Shown here: piece by piece, positions 45,745 to 55,444 of the stretch
Layout of the letters: each line of letters begins with the position of its first letter
Position numbering within the stretch: the stretch's first letter is position 1
DNA from: an uncultured Hyphomicrobiales bacterium
GTDB taxonomy: Bacteria; Pseudomonadota; Alphaproteobacteria; Rhizobiales; Beijerinckiaceae
DNA length: 64,000 bases
Reading direction: 5' to 3'
NCBI GenBank assembly: GCA_903847605.1
Contig: CAINED010000087.1
Location: forward strand, 1 to 64,000
Program-made: the position numbers and the translations under genes
Notes under the pieces: model-generated
Database searches by the model: none
Told to the model about the DNA's origin: nothing
What the model saw: the letters and a program-made list of their open reading frames with translations, nothing else

Positions 45745-48228
45745 ATGACGGCCCAGCGGATTACCCAAGCTTATGACATTCCTCTTTTCTCTCTCGAGCG
45801 AAAATTCGAATATCTCGTCAAGGTGTGGCATGCCGCAAGAATCGTCGGGAATGACTTGCCGCCATTCGAGGAACTCGCGCTCGGCAGCCTGGGACGTCTC
45901 GCGGACGATGTCGCACTTGTGCGTTTTGATCCTGCAGGCCAGCACATGATACTTCGCGCGGGCCGGCGTTTCGAGAACGCCGTGGGCATGGCATGCAGCA
46001 CATTGAAGGCGAGAAATCTGCCGCGCGTCCATTCGGCGCCGGTCATAAACGCGCTGACGCGAGCGATCGAGTGCCGTCGTCCGGAAAGGCTGACCTATCA
46101 TTCGCAAGTCGATGGTCTCGTAACAACCTACGAAATCATGGCATTGCCTCTCAATACACGCTGGAGGGAACTCCTGGCGCTGGTGATCATTATGCCGCGC
46201 CCGGAACAACTCAATCTCTCCGATCTCATTATACGGTCTACATCCGACGGGCTGATGGCGCTCGCAGCACTAGCATCGGGCGACGGAAGTCCGACGGACT
46301 TTCGAATTCTGCAAGTCAACGCCGCAACAGCGCGACTATTTAATCGCGCCGAATCCGAACTGCAGTTCGCAAGTCTCGGCGAATTGCTGGACTCGCTGAA
46401 TTGCAGCGCGTCAATGCAACATTTCAGGCATGCCGTTACCATGGGCTCGAATAAGACGTTCGACCTCGAATTCGATTCGCCGGACGGCTCGATGTGCCTG
46501 CAGGTCAGCGCCATAGCCCTAGGCGAGATATTGGCGGTGACGCTGACCGACATTCGCGACCTCAAAGCCCGCGAATCGTCCTTTCGTCTCTTGTTCGACG
46601 AAAACTCTGCTCCGATGTACGTTCGCAGTTGCCGGAGCGGCGCGTTTCTGCACGTCAACCGGGCCGCCTGTGCGCTCTACGGCTACGAACGCGAAGAGCT
46701 AATTCGTCAGGGGTATGGAGCCCTCGGCGAATCCGGCCGTCACCCCTCTCCGGGCGCTACGGATGTGCCACATGGACAGGCGGTCGATATTGTAACCCAC
46801 CGCACGAAGTCCAATGCCGAGCGTGTCATTCTCGAATATACGCGCCAGATACAAATGGGCGGCGAACCTGCCGTTCTCTCGACAGTCGTCGATATAACAG
46901 CCAGGGTGCGCGCGGAGAGAGCTGTCGAGTTCCTCGCAAATCACGATCCGCTCACCAAGCTCGCGAACCGGCGGCTTTTTCAGCAATCTCTGGAGCAGGC
47001 CTTCGCCCTTCTGGCCGGCAATCAGACACCCTTCGCGCTTTTGTCGGTGGATCTCGATGGGTTTAAAGACGTCAACGACAATCTCGGTCATGCGGCCGGC
47101 GACGCCTTGCTCAGGGACGTTGCGCATCGACTTTCGCGCACGTGCGAAGAGGCGACGCTCATAGCCAGACTGGGCGGCGATGAGTTCGCGGTTCTCCTGT
47201 CCAGTGCCGGTATTCAGGAACGAGCGGCGCTGATGGCGGGCGAAATCATCAATGCGCTCTCCCTGCCTGTGCGGCTCGAAGGTCATTCGATCTATATCGG
47301 CGCCACCATCGGCATAGCGCTGGCGCCTCGCGACGGACGCGATTCCGAAACGCTGTTGCGGCATGTCGATCATGCGCTCTATCGCGGCAAGCGAAGCAGG
47401 CGCGGCTCCTTCCAGTTCTTCTCGGCAGAAATGGCAGGCGAACTACGCCGCAGACATAATCTGTCGCTCGACCTGCGCCGCGCCGTCGAGGATGGCCAGC
47501 TCCAACTTTATTTCCAGCCCATCCTGAGCGTCGCCAACGGCAGCCTGCAAGGCTTCGAAGCTCTCTTGCGCTGGAACCATCCGACGCTTGGTCTCGTATC
47601 TCCCGCCGAGTTTATTCCCATCGCGGAAGAAAACGGCTTGATCGTTCAAATCGGAGCATGGGTCATTGCCGAGGCAGCGCGACAGGCCGCGACATGGCCG
47701 GACGCCCTGACCGTGTCGGTCAACGTCTCTGCAGTACAATTCAAGGACGAGAGCCTCGTTGAAATTGTGAAGCACGCTCTGTCACAATCCGGTTTGCCGG
47801 CGCGCAGGCTCAGCATCGAGGTGACCGAATCCGTTCTCCTGAGCGACAGCGAACAGAATTGCCGGATTTTGCGCGAACTGCGCGCTCTCGGCGCGATCAT
47901 TTCTCTCGACGATTTCGGCACGGGATATGCGAGCTTGAATTACCTGCAACACTTCATGTTCGACAGGATCAAGATCGACCGCTCGTTCGTGCGGCAGATG
48001 ATGACGCGGCCGGATTCTCTGGCCATCGTGCGCGCCATCATTGGACTAAGCGCGAGTCTTGGAATCGGAGCTGTCGCCGAAGGCGTCGAAACGCGCGCAC
48101 AGCTTGAAATGTTGCAGGCGGAAAAATGCGCAGAGGCGCAGGGCTTTCTGTTCAGCCGTCCCGTGCCGGAGCCGGAAGCACAACAGATCATTGCGACATA
48201 TTTCCCATGGGCACAGCGAGTGGCCTGA
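45745..48228 (+). CDS. PAS-GGDEF-EAL cyclic-di-GMP signalling protein
   Basis: An 827-residue cytoplasmic regulator. An N-terminal region of about 180 residues resembles PAS-like light or redox sensors, followed by two PAS-type domains (one at DENSAPMYVRSCRSGAFLHVNRAACALYGYEREEL), a GGDEF domain with intact ARLGGDEFAVLL and an EAL domain with intact GFEALLRWNHP and DDFGTGYASLNYL. Both catalytic motifs are intact, so it could make and cleave c-di-GMP. The start at 45745 follows GGTGAG; the frame extends upstream. It lies between the two GH25 copies. Confidence 0.88.
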   Translation: MTAQRITQAYDIPLFSLERKFEYLVKVWHAARIVGNDLPPFEELALGSLGRLADDVALVRFDPAGQHMILRAGRRFENAVGMACSTLKARNLPRVHSAPVINALTRAIECRRPERLTYHSQVDGLVTTYEIMALPLNTRWRELLALVIIMPRPEQLNLSDLIIRSTSDGLMALAALASGDGSPTDFRILQVNAATARLFNRAESELQFASLGELLDSLNCSASMQHFRHAVTMGSNKTFDLEFDSPDGSMCLQVSAIALGEILAVTLTDIRDLKARESSFRLLFDENSAPMYVRSCRSGAFLHVNRAACALYGYEREELIRQGYGALGESGRHPSPGATDVPHGQAVDIVTHRTKSNAERVILEYTRQIQMGGEPAVLSTVVDITARVRAERAVEFLANHDPLTKLANRRLFQQSLEQAFALLAGNQTPFALLSVDLDGFKDVNDNLGHAAGDALLRDVAHRLSRTCEEATLIARLGGDEFAVLLSSAGIQERAALMAGEIINALSLPVRLEGHSIYIGATIGIALAPRDGRDSETLLRHVDHALYRGKRSRRGSFQFFSAEMAGELRRRHNLSLDLRRAVEDGQLQLYFQPILSVANGSLQGFEALLRWNHPTLGLVSPAEFIPIAEENGLIVQIGAWVIAEAARQAATWPDALTVSVNVSAVQFKDESLVEIVKHALSQSGLPARRLSIEVTESVLLSDSEQNCRILRELRALGAIISLDDFGTGYASLNYLQHFMFDRIKIDRSFVRQMMTRPDSLAIVRAIIGLSASLGIGAVAEGVETRAQLEMLQAEKCAEAQGFLFSRPVPEPEAQQIIATYFPWAQRVA

Positions 48229-48240
48229 GCGCCACGCGGA

Positions 48241-49047
48241 TCAGCGCCTGCCCGCCAGCCACTCCTGCCACTGCGTGGCGCTGCCGTAAAAGGCGTTCTT
48301 GTCGACCTTGCCCTTGATGCCGGGCACAGCGCCGTCGGATTGATATTGCCAGAAGGTCCAGCGCCGGCCCGGATAAGGCGTTTCCGGCCCGTGCTTGGTC
48401 GAACGCACCCAGACATTGTAGTCGGCAAATTCGTTCGGGTGCATGATGCCGGCATAAAAGTCCACGGTCACGTAGATCACCGGCTTCTTGCCGTAGTGCC
48501 GCTCCATGTCGACGAGCATTTCGCGCATGTCGCGCAAAACTTCCTCGCGATGAAGCGTGCGCTTGCAGGTCCTGGATGTCGGCGTCGCCTCGACATCGAG
48601 CACCGGCGGCAACGCATGGGGGTCGACCGGCACGTTCCGCTTGAACCAGTCGATCTCCTCGTGCGGCTTTCTGCACCACCACACAAAATGATAGGCGCCG
48701 CGCGGCACGCCCGCGGCGCGCGCCGCATCCCAGTTCTGGCGGAATTTCGAGTCGAGGTGATCGGCCCCTTCAGTCGCCTTGATCCACGCGAATTTGACGC
48801 CCGAGCGCTTCACCGCGTGCCAGTCGATATTGCCCTGGTATTTGGAGACGTCGATGCCGTGAATGGGAAACTGGTTGGGATGCGTGCCGGCGAAATGCTC
48901 GTTGCCTGCGCCAGCGCGGCCGCCCTCGCCGTCGACATGTTCGAAAATCGGCGCAGGTCCGCCGCCGCCGCAACCCGCAAGCAGCAACAATCCCGCCAAC
49001 AGCCCCGCTCGACGCGAGCCCGCTTTGAAAATTCTCATCGGCATCAT
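48241..49047 (-). CDS. GH25 family lysozyme lipoprotein
   Basis: A 268-residue protein with a lipoprotein signal (LLAGLLLLAGC) and a glycoside hydrolase 25 domain: PIHGIDVSKYQGNIDWHAV, WIKATEG, GVPRGAYHFVWW, PVLDVEATP with the catalytic Asp and Glu, WTFWQYQSDG, and a closing NAFYGSATQWQEWLAGRR. It should hydrolyse the MurNAc-GlcNAc bond of peptidoglycan from the envelope. The start is not certain (three ATGs near 49047-49038). A broken copy of the 3' end lies at 45229-45340. Confidence 0.92.
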   Translation of the reverse strand: MMPMRIFKAGSRRAGLLAGLLLLAGCGGGGPAPIFEHVDGEGGRAGAGNEHFAGTHPNQFPIHGIDVSKYQGNIDWHAVKRSGVKFAWIKATEGADHLDSKFRQNWDAARAAGVPRGAYHFVWWCRKPHEEIDWFKRNVPVDPHALPPVLDVEATPTSRTCKRTLHREEVLRDMREMLVDMERHYGKKPVIYVTVDFYAGIMHPNEFADYNVWVRSTKHGPETPYPGRRWTFWQYQSDGAVPGIKGKVDKNAFYGSATQWQEWLAGRR

Positions 49048-49096
49048 CGGCTCAAATTATAGCGCAGACGGTAACGCTGCGTTAACGGGCTTTCTG

Positions 49097-49137
49097 CGCA
49101 TGTCCCGAAAAAGTCTGCAACTTTTTCGGGACATGCG
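49097..49137. repeat. Perfect 18-base inverted repeat, dispersed-type
   Basis: CGCATGTCCCGAAAAAGT (49097-49114) and its exact reverse complement (49120-49137) with a five-base loop. ATGTCCCGAAAAAGT palindromes occur in many copies in related genomes. It lies between the GH25 start and the mgtE stop, both on the minus strand, and could end mgtE transcription. Confidence 0.85.
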
Positions 49138-49139
49138 TT

Positions 49140-50609
49140 TCAAATGAGGTGAAACGCAAGCGTCGCGATTCCCAAAAAGGCGAAATTGCCGACGACATCC
49201 GTAACCGTCGTCACGAAGGGACTCGAGGCAATCGCCGGGTCATAGTCGAGCTTTTCCAGCGTGATCGGGATCAGCATGCCGCCGAGCACGCCCGCCCCGA
49301 GATTGATGACCATCGCGATGGCGATGACGACGCCCAGCATCGGCTTGCCGAACCAGAGTGCCGCCGCAATGCCCGTCAGAATGCCGAAGCCCACGCCATT
49401 GATGAGCCCGACCATCACTTCGCGGCGCAGGATGCGCATGGCGTTGCCGCGATTGAGTTCGCGCGTCGCCAGCGCCCGCACGGCGACGGTCATGGTCTGG
49501 GTCGCCGCATTGCCGCCCTGGCTGCAGACGATCGGAACCAGCACGGCGAGCGCGACCATTTTCTCGATCGGACCCTCGAAAAGCCGCACGACCCAAGCCG
49601 CGACAAACGCCGTGAAGAGATTGACGAACAGCCAGAGGAAACGGCTGCGCGCGATCCAGGTGACGGAGTCCGCGAGTTCCTCGGACGCGCGCACGCCGCC
49701 CAGCGCCTTCACGTCTTCTTCCGCCTCTTCGCGGATGACGTCGACGATATCGTCGATGGTGATGGCGCCAACGAGCCTGTCGCCTTCGTCCACCACGGGC
49801 ACGGAAACGAGATTGTAGCGCTCGAAGATGCGCGCAACTTCTTCCTGATCTTCCAGCACCGAGACGCGATGGCGCTCGGGATTCATCAGCTCTTCGAGCG
49901 TCTGCGTGCGGCGCGCGCGCACCAGTGCGTCGAGAAACACATTGCCCAGAAAGCGGTGCGCGGGATCGACGACGAATATGTCGAAGAAGGAATCCGGCAG
50001 ATCGTCGTCGGAGACGTCGTGAATGAAATCGAGCGTTTGACCAGCAGTCCAGAACGGCGGCGCAGTCACCATCGTCGTTTGCATCAGGCGGCCCGCGGAA
50101 TTCTCCGGGTATTCGAGCGAGCGGCGCAGCGCGATGGCCTCGCCCGCCGGCAGCGATTCCAGAACCTGCTGCTGCTCGTCGGCGGGCAGATCTTCGAGAA
50201 TGGTGACAGCGTCGTCGGCCTCGAGTTCGTGCACGCCTTCGGCAATGGTCTCGGTCGGCAGTTCCTCGAGGATTTCCTCGCGAACGATATCCTCGACTTC
50301 CGTCAGCGCCGCAAAGTCGAATTCGCGGCCCATGAGTTCGACGAGCTTCGGGCGAAGGTCGTGCTCCAGCGCCTCGATGAGATCGCCGAGATCGGATTCG
50401 TGCAGGTCGCCGGCGAGCTCGAGCACGCGGACCTTGTCGGACGCTTCGACGGCGCGCGTGACATCGGCGACGAAGCTGGCGCGCAGATCGTCGTTCTCGT
50501 CACGCGGCGAGCGATTTTTCCCGGCTTCTGCGGAGAGTATTTCGGGCATGGTCGGGTCCGGCGAAAGCGCGGCCTGCGCAGAATCACCCGAAGGACCGCT
50601 GGCGTTCAC
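49140..50609 (-). CDS. mgtE: Magnesium transporter MgtE
   Basis: A 489-residue Mg2+ channel/transporter. It has the cytoplasmic N domain (LEHDLRPKLVELMGREFDFAALTEVEDIVREEILEELP), tandem CBS domains (ELMNPERHRVSVLEDQEEVARIFERYNLVSVPVVDEGDRLVGAITIDDIVDVIREEAEED) and a C-terminal five-helix membrane domain with the conserved CSQGGNAATQTMTVAVRALATREL. Mg2+ binding to the cytoplasmic part gates the pore. An N-terminal extension of about 30 residues is not typical. It is a single-gene unit. Confidence 0.96.
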   Translation of the reverse strand: MNASGPSGDSAQAALSPDPTMPEILSAEAGKNRSPRDENDDLRASFVADVTRAVEASDKVRVLELAGDLHESDLGDLIEALEHDLRPKLVELMGREFDFAALTEVEDIVREEILEELPTETIAEGVHELEADDAVTILEDLPADEQQQVLESLPAGEAIALRRSLEYPENSAGRLMQTTMVTAPPFWTAGQTLDFIHDVSDDDLPDSFFDIFVVDPAHRFLGNVFLDALVRARRTQTLEELMNPERHRVSVLEDQEEVARIFERYNLVSVPVVDEGDRLVGAITIDDIVDVIREEAEEDVKALGGVRASEELADSVTWIARSRFLWLFVNLFTAFVAAWVVRLFEGPIEKMVALAVLVPIVCSQGGNAATQTMTVAVRALATRELNRGNAMRILRREVMVGLINGVGFGILTGIAAALWFGKPMLGVVIAIAMVINLGAGVLGGMLIPITLEKLDYDPAIASSPFVTTVTDVVGNFAFLGIATLAFHLI

Positions 50610-50762
50610 AGACCGCTTTTCGGCGCGGCTGGCAACAGCGCGCGCGCCGCGCGAGGCCCCCGCCGGGACTTTGACAAACCTTCGCCAGCCTCGAACTATG
50701 CAGCGGGAATTCCGGGAGATCGGGAGCTTGCATTGATCGGATCATTTTTACTCGGCGCGCAC

Positions 50763-51572
50763 ATGCGGCGCGCGGCGCTCGCCTTCGTCGCCGCTTCGTG
50801 CGCACCGGCCGTCATGGCGCAACAGCCGCCTGCGCCCGCGACCTGGGCTCTGCACGGCGATCCGTACACGGACACGCGCCTCGCATGGTCGACGCCGGGC
50901 CTGCAGGATTTTCTGAATTATGGCTATGTCGTCTGCAACGCCGACCGCACGCACGCCATCGTGCTGCGCTACAAGTTCAACAGCATCAACCAAAAGAAGA
51001 TCGCCCCGCGCGAATGCTTTGGCGTGGACAGCCCCACCCGGCTGGACCTGATTACGGAAAAGGGCGAAGCGCTGAAAATAAAGGGCGTCTATCAGACCTA
51101 TCGCTGGGGCTCATTCGGTAAGGGCAAACTGGAAGGCGTGACGTTTCCGCTCGGCGAGGACGGCGCCATCAACCCGCCCGTGAAAGGCGCGCGCGTGCAT
51201 GGGCTTTCCGCGGCGCGCGCGGAAAGCGCACGCTGCGAGAAAGTGCCGGCGAACTGGGAAGCGGCGCAGGATTTTTCCTCCTATTGCAAGCTGCCGATTC
51301 CCCGGCGCATCGTGAACCATCGGCTCTGCTTCCCTGAAGACGCGGTCGCCGACGCCAAGGCCCTGCCCGCCGGCGCGCTGTCGCTCGTGACAAGCGAAGG
51401 CACCCTGAAGGATCGCGCGCGGCTCTTCCACAGCATCGTCACTCCGGGCGGCTGTATCGATCTGCACGAGCAATCGGAGGCGTGGGTGCTGGTGTCGAAG
51501 AAAGGCGCGGAGGGCTTCGATCCCGCGCAGGTGAGCGCGGTGAAGGTGCGGGTGCAGACGATTGCGAAGTGA
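50763..51572 (+). CDS. Exported hypothetical protein with conserved cysteines
   Basis: A 269-residue exported protein (signal ALAFVAASCAPAVMAQ). The mature protein has several cysteines (VVCNADRTH, REC, RCEKV, YCKLPIPRR, LCFPEDAV, GGCIDLHEQS) and resembles no family I can name. An alternative start is a TTG at 50733 after GGGAG. It runs divergently from mgtE. Confidence 0.65.
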   Translation: MRRAALAFVAASCAPAVMAQQPPAPATWALHGDPYTDTRLAWSTPGLQDFLNYGYVVCNADRTHAIVLRYKFNSINQKKIAPRECFGVDSPTRLDLITEKGEALKIKGVYQTYRWGSFGKGKLEGVTFPLGEDGAINPPVKGARVHGLSAARAESARCEKVPANWEAAQDFSSYCKLPIPRRIVNHRLCFPEDAVADAKALPAGALSLVTSEGTLKDRARLFHSIVTPGGCIDLHEQSEAWVLVSKKGAEGFDPAQVSAVKVRVQTIAK

Positions 51573-51716
51573 GTCGAAGTGCGAAAGCGGGCGCGTTTCA
51601 TGCCTGTCCGGCATTGCCGAAAGGGAGGTCCGGCAACGAGCGCCGAGCCGCCGCACGAGCCAATTATACTGCTTTCGCGAAAATAGTATAAGCCGGCTTG
51701 CCTGCGGCGTGGGTAT

Positions 51717-51801
51717 TGGTGCGGCCAAGAGGACTCGAACCTCCACGGGTCTCCCCACTAGCACCTCAAGCTAGCGCGTCTACCAGTTCCGCCATGGCCG
51801 C
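51717..51801 (-). tRNA. tRNA-Leu (GAG)
   Basis: Minus-strand cloverleaf with GCGGCCA acceptor arm pairing GGCCGC, an encoded 3' CCA, a D arm (TGGCGGAACTGGTAGACGC), an anticodon stem CTAGC/GCTAG around the loop TTGAGGT giving anticodon GAG, a long variable arm as in leucine tRNAs, and GGTTCGAGTCC as T loop. It is a class II tRNA for CUC/CUU leucine codons. Confidence 0.95.
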
Positions 51802-51927
51802 AGGTAGAAATTCGCGGGGGTGACCCCGCAGGCCCGGCCGCAGAGACAGCGCCGACCGGCGCTGCCTCTAACAAATAGCTGACAGGGTTGCAAGCGCGCT
51901 TCCGGCCCCGCCCCCGGCAGCCGCCAA

Positions 51928-52896
51928 CTATTTGTCGATGCGGATATTCGCGGCCTTGCCGACAGCCCGCCACTGTTCGAGATCCCTGACGATGAAATCG
52001 CGATAGGCGTCGCCCAATTGCAGGTCCGTTTCGTAGCCAAGGCCCTTCAGGCGCTCCAGCAGGGCCTTGTCGGCCATGACGGCGGCGATGGTCTGTGTCA
52101 GCCTGGCGACGACGGGCGCGGGCGTCTCAGCAGGCGCGCTGAGCCCGTAGCCGACGATCGTCGAAACGTTGAGGCCAGCCTCCTTGAGCGTCGGGACATC
52201 GGGCAGCAGCGAATCTCGCCGGTTGCCGGTGACCGCCAACACCCGCACCGCACCTGATTCGACGTAGGGCTTGGCCTGCTGAGTCGTGATCAGAGCGAGA
52301 TCGACCGTCGCGGCGGTGACGGCCTGCAAGGCCGGTCCCGTCCCGGCGAAGGGCACATGCACCATCTCGAGCCCGGCAGCGTTGTTCATCAGGGCGATGC
52401 CCAGATGCGGCGCGCTGCCGACGCCTGCGCTGCCGAAATTCAGCTTGCCCGGATTGGCCCTAGCATAAGCGATGAGTTCGGCCAGCGTCCTGGCCGGCAC
52501 TTTGGCGTTCACGGTGACGGCGAACTGCAATTGCAGGACGCCCGCGATGAACGCGAAATCGTCGGGAATTTTATAGGGCACCGAGGCTTTCACCGCCGGC
52601 AGTATCGAAAGCCCGTCGGTGACCGTCCAGAGCAGCGTGTAGCCGTCGGGCGCGGACTTGGCGACATGATCCGTGCCGAGCTGCGCGGCGGCGCCTGGCT
52701 TGTTCTCGACGAAGAACTGCTGGTTGAATCGCTTGCTGAGTTCCTGCGCGACGATGCGCCCGACGACATCCGTTCCTCCACCCGCCGCAAAGGGAATGAC
52801 CATGCGCACCGGCTTGCTTGGATAGTCCTGCGCCGCGGCGGGCAAAGAGGCGGCCGCGAGAACGGCGAGGCCGGTCAGGATCGATCTGTATTTCAT
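51928..52896 (-). CDS. Bug-type TTT solute-binding protein
   Basis: A 322-residue periplasmic receptor with signal peptide (LTGLAVLAAASLPAAAQ), YPSKPVRMVIPFAAGGGTDVVGRI, FFVENKPGAAAQLGTDHVAKSAPDGYTLLWT and GYGLSAPAETPAPVVARL. All family blocks are present. It is the fifth such receptor in the window and has no transporter gene beside it. A tRNA-Leu gene lies downstream. Confidence 0.93.
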   Translation of the reverse strand: MKYRSILTGLAVLAAASLPAAAQDYPSKPVRMVIPFAAGGGTDVVGRIVAQELSKRFNQQFFVENKPGAAAQLGTDHVAKSAPDGYTLLWTVTDGLSILPAVKASVPYKIPDDFAFIAGVLQLQFAVTVNAKVPARTLAELIAYARANPGKLNFGSAGVGSAPHLGIALMNNAAGLEMVHVPFAGTGPALQAVTAATVDLALITTQQAKPYVESGAVRVLAVTGNRRDSLLPDVPTLKEAGLNVSTIVGYGLSAPAETPAPVVARLTQTIAAVMADKALLERLKGLGYETDLQLGDAYRDFIVRDLEQWRAVGKAANIRIDK

Positions 52897-52992
52897 GGGA
52901 GCGCCTCCGGATTTGTCGTCGCTCTCTTACCATCCCGGCCAGCCAAAAGCTGCCCGGATGAGAAACGTCGCAGGTTCTGGTAGAGAAGCCTG

Positions 52993-53745
52993 ATGTCCGA
53001 GACCTCTGATGCTCCCGCCTGCACGCTCTCGCCAGAACGCGGCAGCCTCTCGCATCTTATGCGCGCCGCGCCGGGTGCGCCCGAACCCGAATGGCTGATC
53101 GCGCCCGGCTTCACCCCCTACGAGGAGGCCCTCGCTTTCATGGAGGCGCGCGCCGATGCCATCGCGGCCGGAGAGACTGGCGAACTCGTCTGGCTGGTTG
53201 AGCACCCCCCGCTCTACACGGCGGGAACTTCGGCGAAGGATGGGGACTTGCGCGAGGCGCGCTTCCCCGTTTATCGCGCCGGGCGCGGCGGCCAGTTCAC
53301 CTATCACGGGCCGGGACAGCGGGTGGCCTATGTGATGCTGGACCTGCGTAAGCGGCGGCAGGACGTGCGCGCTTTCGTCTGCGCGCTGGAGGACTGGATC
53401 ATCCTGACGCTGGCCGCCTTGAACGTGCGCGGCGAACGGCGGGCGGATCGCGTCGGCGTCTGGGTGCAGCGGCCCGAGAAACCGCGCGGCCTCGACGGCG
53501 CCATGGCCGAAGACAAGATCGCCGCCCTCGGCATCCGCGTGCGACGCTGGGTGACGTTCCACGGCATGTCGCTGAACGTCGATCCGGATCTCTCGCACTT
53601 CCAGGGTATCGTGCCCTGCGGCATCGCCGAGCAACATCTTGGCGTCACCAGCCTCGTCGATCTGGGCATTCCCGTGACGATGGCGGAAGTGGACGGCGTG
53701 CTGCGGCGAGAATTCTCGAAAGTCTTTGGCCCGGCCGAAACCTGA
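52993..53745 (+). CDS. lipB: Octanoyl-[ACP]:protein N-octanoyltransferase LipB
   Basis: A 250-residue LipB, which transfers octanoate from acyl carrier protein to lipoyl domains, the first step of lipoate synthesis. The catalytic lysine lies in [12 protein letters not shown] and the cysteine in [28 protein letters not shown] and [17 protein letters not shown] are family blocks. The N-terminus is about 25 residues longer than in the E. coli enzyme. It runs divergently from the Bug gene. Confidence 0.96.
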   Translation: MSETSDAPACTLSPERGSLSHLMRAAPGAPEPEWLIAPGFTPYEEALAFMEARADAIAAGETGELVWLVEHPPLYTAGTSAKDGDLREARFPVYRAGRGGQFTYHGPGQRVAYVMLDLRKRRQDVRAFVCALEDWIILTLAALNVRGERRADRVGVWVQRPEKPRGLDGAMAEDKIAALGIRVRRWVTFHGMSLNVDPDLSHFQGIVPCGIAEQHLGVTSLVDLGIPVTMAEVDGVLRREFSKVFGPAET

Positions 53746-53796
53746 CTCTTTACATGAACTTCAAGTCAGACCATCAAGCGATTCAAAGGATTCGAT

Positions 53797-54621
53797 TTAT
53801 CGCAATGGAGCGTAGGCGCTGAAGCTCGCGGGCAACACCGGCCATGATCCGGTAATCATCTTCGGCAATTCGCCGTAGGGATTGTGATTGGGGCGGCTGG
53901 CGACCTGAATCGCCGCCACAGCGGTATTTCCCAGGTGAGCCGGACGCACCGGAGGCACCGGCGCATCGCCGGCCGCCTCGTCCTCGACCGCAGCAGGCGT
54001 CTCGCCGAGATCGCTCGGGCGTACCGGCGGCAGCGGCACGGGTTCTGCGCGCGCGATGAGCGTCGGACCGGAGGGCCTTGTCGGAATGGCGGCGGACGTC
54101 GGCTGCGCCCCGCCCGTCAGCATGGCGCTGAGCGTGCCGGCAAGCCGGGAGAGCGTGCTCGGTTCCTGCGCGCCGCCTGCGGGCGCGGCGCTTGCGACCA
54201 GCGTGCCGCCGTTCTTCTTCTGCATCCGCTGGGCGAACATCACAGGCGTCTCGTTGCAGTCGCGCACGCCGAGGTCGATCAGTTCCTTCCCGCTCAGCGA
54301 GCGGTATTGGCGGGTGAGATAGCCCAGACGCCGGCGGATCGGCTCTGGATAGGTCGCGAAAAGGTCGGAGGAAATCCGGTGATCGACCTGTTTGGTGTCG
54401 CGGTTATAGGCCTGATGAAAGCGCAGCACGCTCGTCGGATAGACGCAGACATTGGGCAGGCTCAGCGCCATCGTACAGGCCGAGCGGCATTCGTGCAGGC
54501 GCACCTCCCGGCCTTCCCGCCGGTAGATTTCGGTCTGTCGCTGGTAGTCCGTCACGAGACCGCCGACGTCCTTCATGACGACGACGGGAGCGGGACCGGG
54601 CGGTGGAAGCAGATACGGCAA
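53797..54621 (-). CDS. Hypothetical protein with conserved CxSACT motif
   Basis: A 274-residue protein whose first half, DVGGLVTDYQRQTEIYRREGREVRLHECRSACTMALSLPNVCVYPTSVLRFHQAYN, matches a group of alphaproteobacterial proteins with a ClpP/crotonase-like look; the rest is a Pro/Ala-rich tail. The probable start is a TTG at 54621 with weak AGGG upstream, and the true N-terminus is uncertain. A signal peptide could be encoded further upstream. Function unknown. Confidence 0.6.
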   Translation of the reverse strand: MPYLLPPPGPAPVVVMKDVGGLVTDYQRQTEIYRREGREVRLHECRSACTMALSLPNVCVYPTSVLRFHQAYNRDTKQVDHRISSDLFATYPEPIRRRLGYLTRQYRSLSGKELIDLGVRDCNETPVMFAQRMQKKNGGTLVASAAPAGGAQEPSTLSRLAGTLSAMLTGGAQPTSAAIPTRPSGPTLIARAEPVPLPPVRPSDLGETPAAVEDEAAGDAPVPPVRPAHLGNTAVAAIQVASRPNHNPYGELPKMITGSWPVLPASFSAYAPLR

Positions 54622-54835
54622 AACGGCGAACCCTGACGCAGGACACCCGGACGAGAGCGGCGACGCCTTTTCGCGCAGCCTGCCCGCACCGGGCGATCAA
54701 TCCATCATGTTATGGTTATTCCTTGCTTAACGCGCATAGCATGCACCAGCGGGCAAAAATGGGGCAAGAGGCAAATTCTCGGTCGAACAAGCCTTGCGGT
54801 AACCGTGAAGCTGGCCACATTTCTTGCCATCGGGC

Positions 54836-55429
54836 TCACTTCCGCCATACGCGCAAGTCAGCCATGACCTTGACCGCCGCCACGACGACCAGCACGCAAA
54901 GGGCCGTCTTCGAAATCGTTTCCATCGTCCCCTCGATCAGCACGGCGTGGACGACGCTCCCCACGACGATGACGACAGCGAGGACCATGTGAGCGATCCG
55001 CCACTTTCGCGGCTCAAGCTTCAACCTTCGGCGGAACACAGCCAGGAGTGCGACCGCGAAAATCGCCCACATGGCGAGTACGCCCCAGGGTGAGAACGGC
55101 GTCGGCGATACGAAAAGAAGCGCGTCGACCATATCCGGCGGACTGGTGATCCAGAGGCCCGCGACGTGAACCACGACCGTTGCGACCAGGGCGCCTCCGA
55201 CCCAGTGATGGGCGCGGCGGCCGCGATAACGTGACACTCCGGGCAAGTATCCGGCCATCAGCAAGGGCTGAATGAGGACAAGCGCGAGCGCGACGATTCC
55301 GGCGAAGCCGGCTGCGATGTAAACCGCATCGCGCCAGGCCAGCAGGGGGCTCGCTGACGCAGCGAAGATCGGGATGCCAATGGCGGCCGCAAGGGCAGCC
55401 CAGATAAGGGTCGCCCCGACCGATCTCAT
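54836..55429 (-). CDS. Ferric-reductase-like transmembrane protein
   Basis: A 197-residue integral membrane protein with about six helices and the haem-ligand histidine pattern of the ferric-reductase/cytochrome b domain (RRAHHWVGGALVATVVVHVAGL, RKWRIAHMVLAVVIVVGSVVHAVLIEG). It may carry b-type haem and pass electrons across the membrane. It lies 15 bases downstream of the intradiol-like gene in transcription order and probably forms a unit with it. The partner redox protein is not clear. Confidence 0.8.
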   Translation of the reverse strand: MRSVGATLIWAALAAAIGIPIFAASASPLLAWRDAVYIAAGFAGIVALALVLIQPLLMAGYLPGVSRYRGRRAHHWVGGALVATVVVHVAGLWITSPPDMVDALLFVSPTPFSPWGVLAMWAIFAVALLAVFRRRLKLEPRKWRIAHMVLAVVIVVGSVVHAVLIEGTMETISKTALCVLVVVAAVKVMADLRVWRK

Positions 55430-55444
55430 TCGTTTGCCGCCGGA

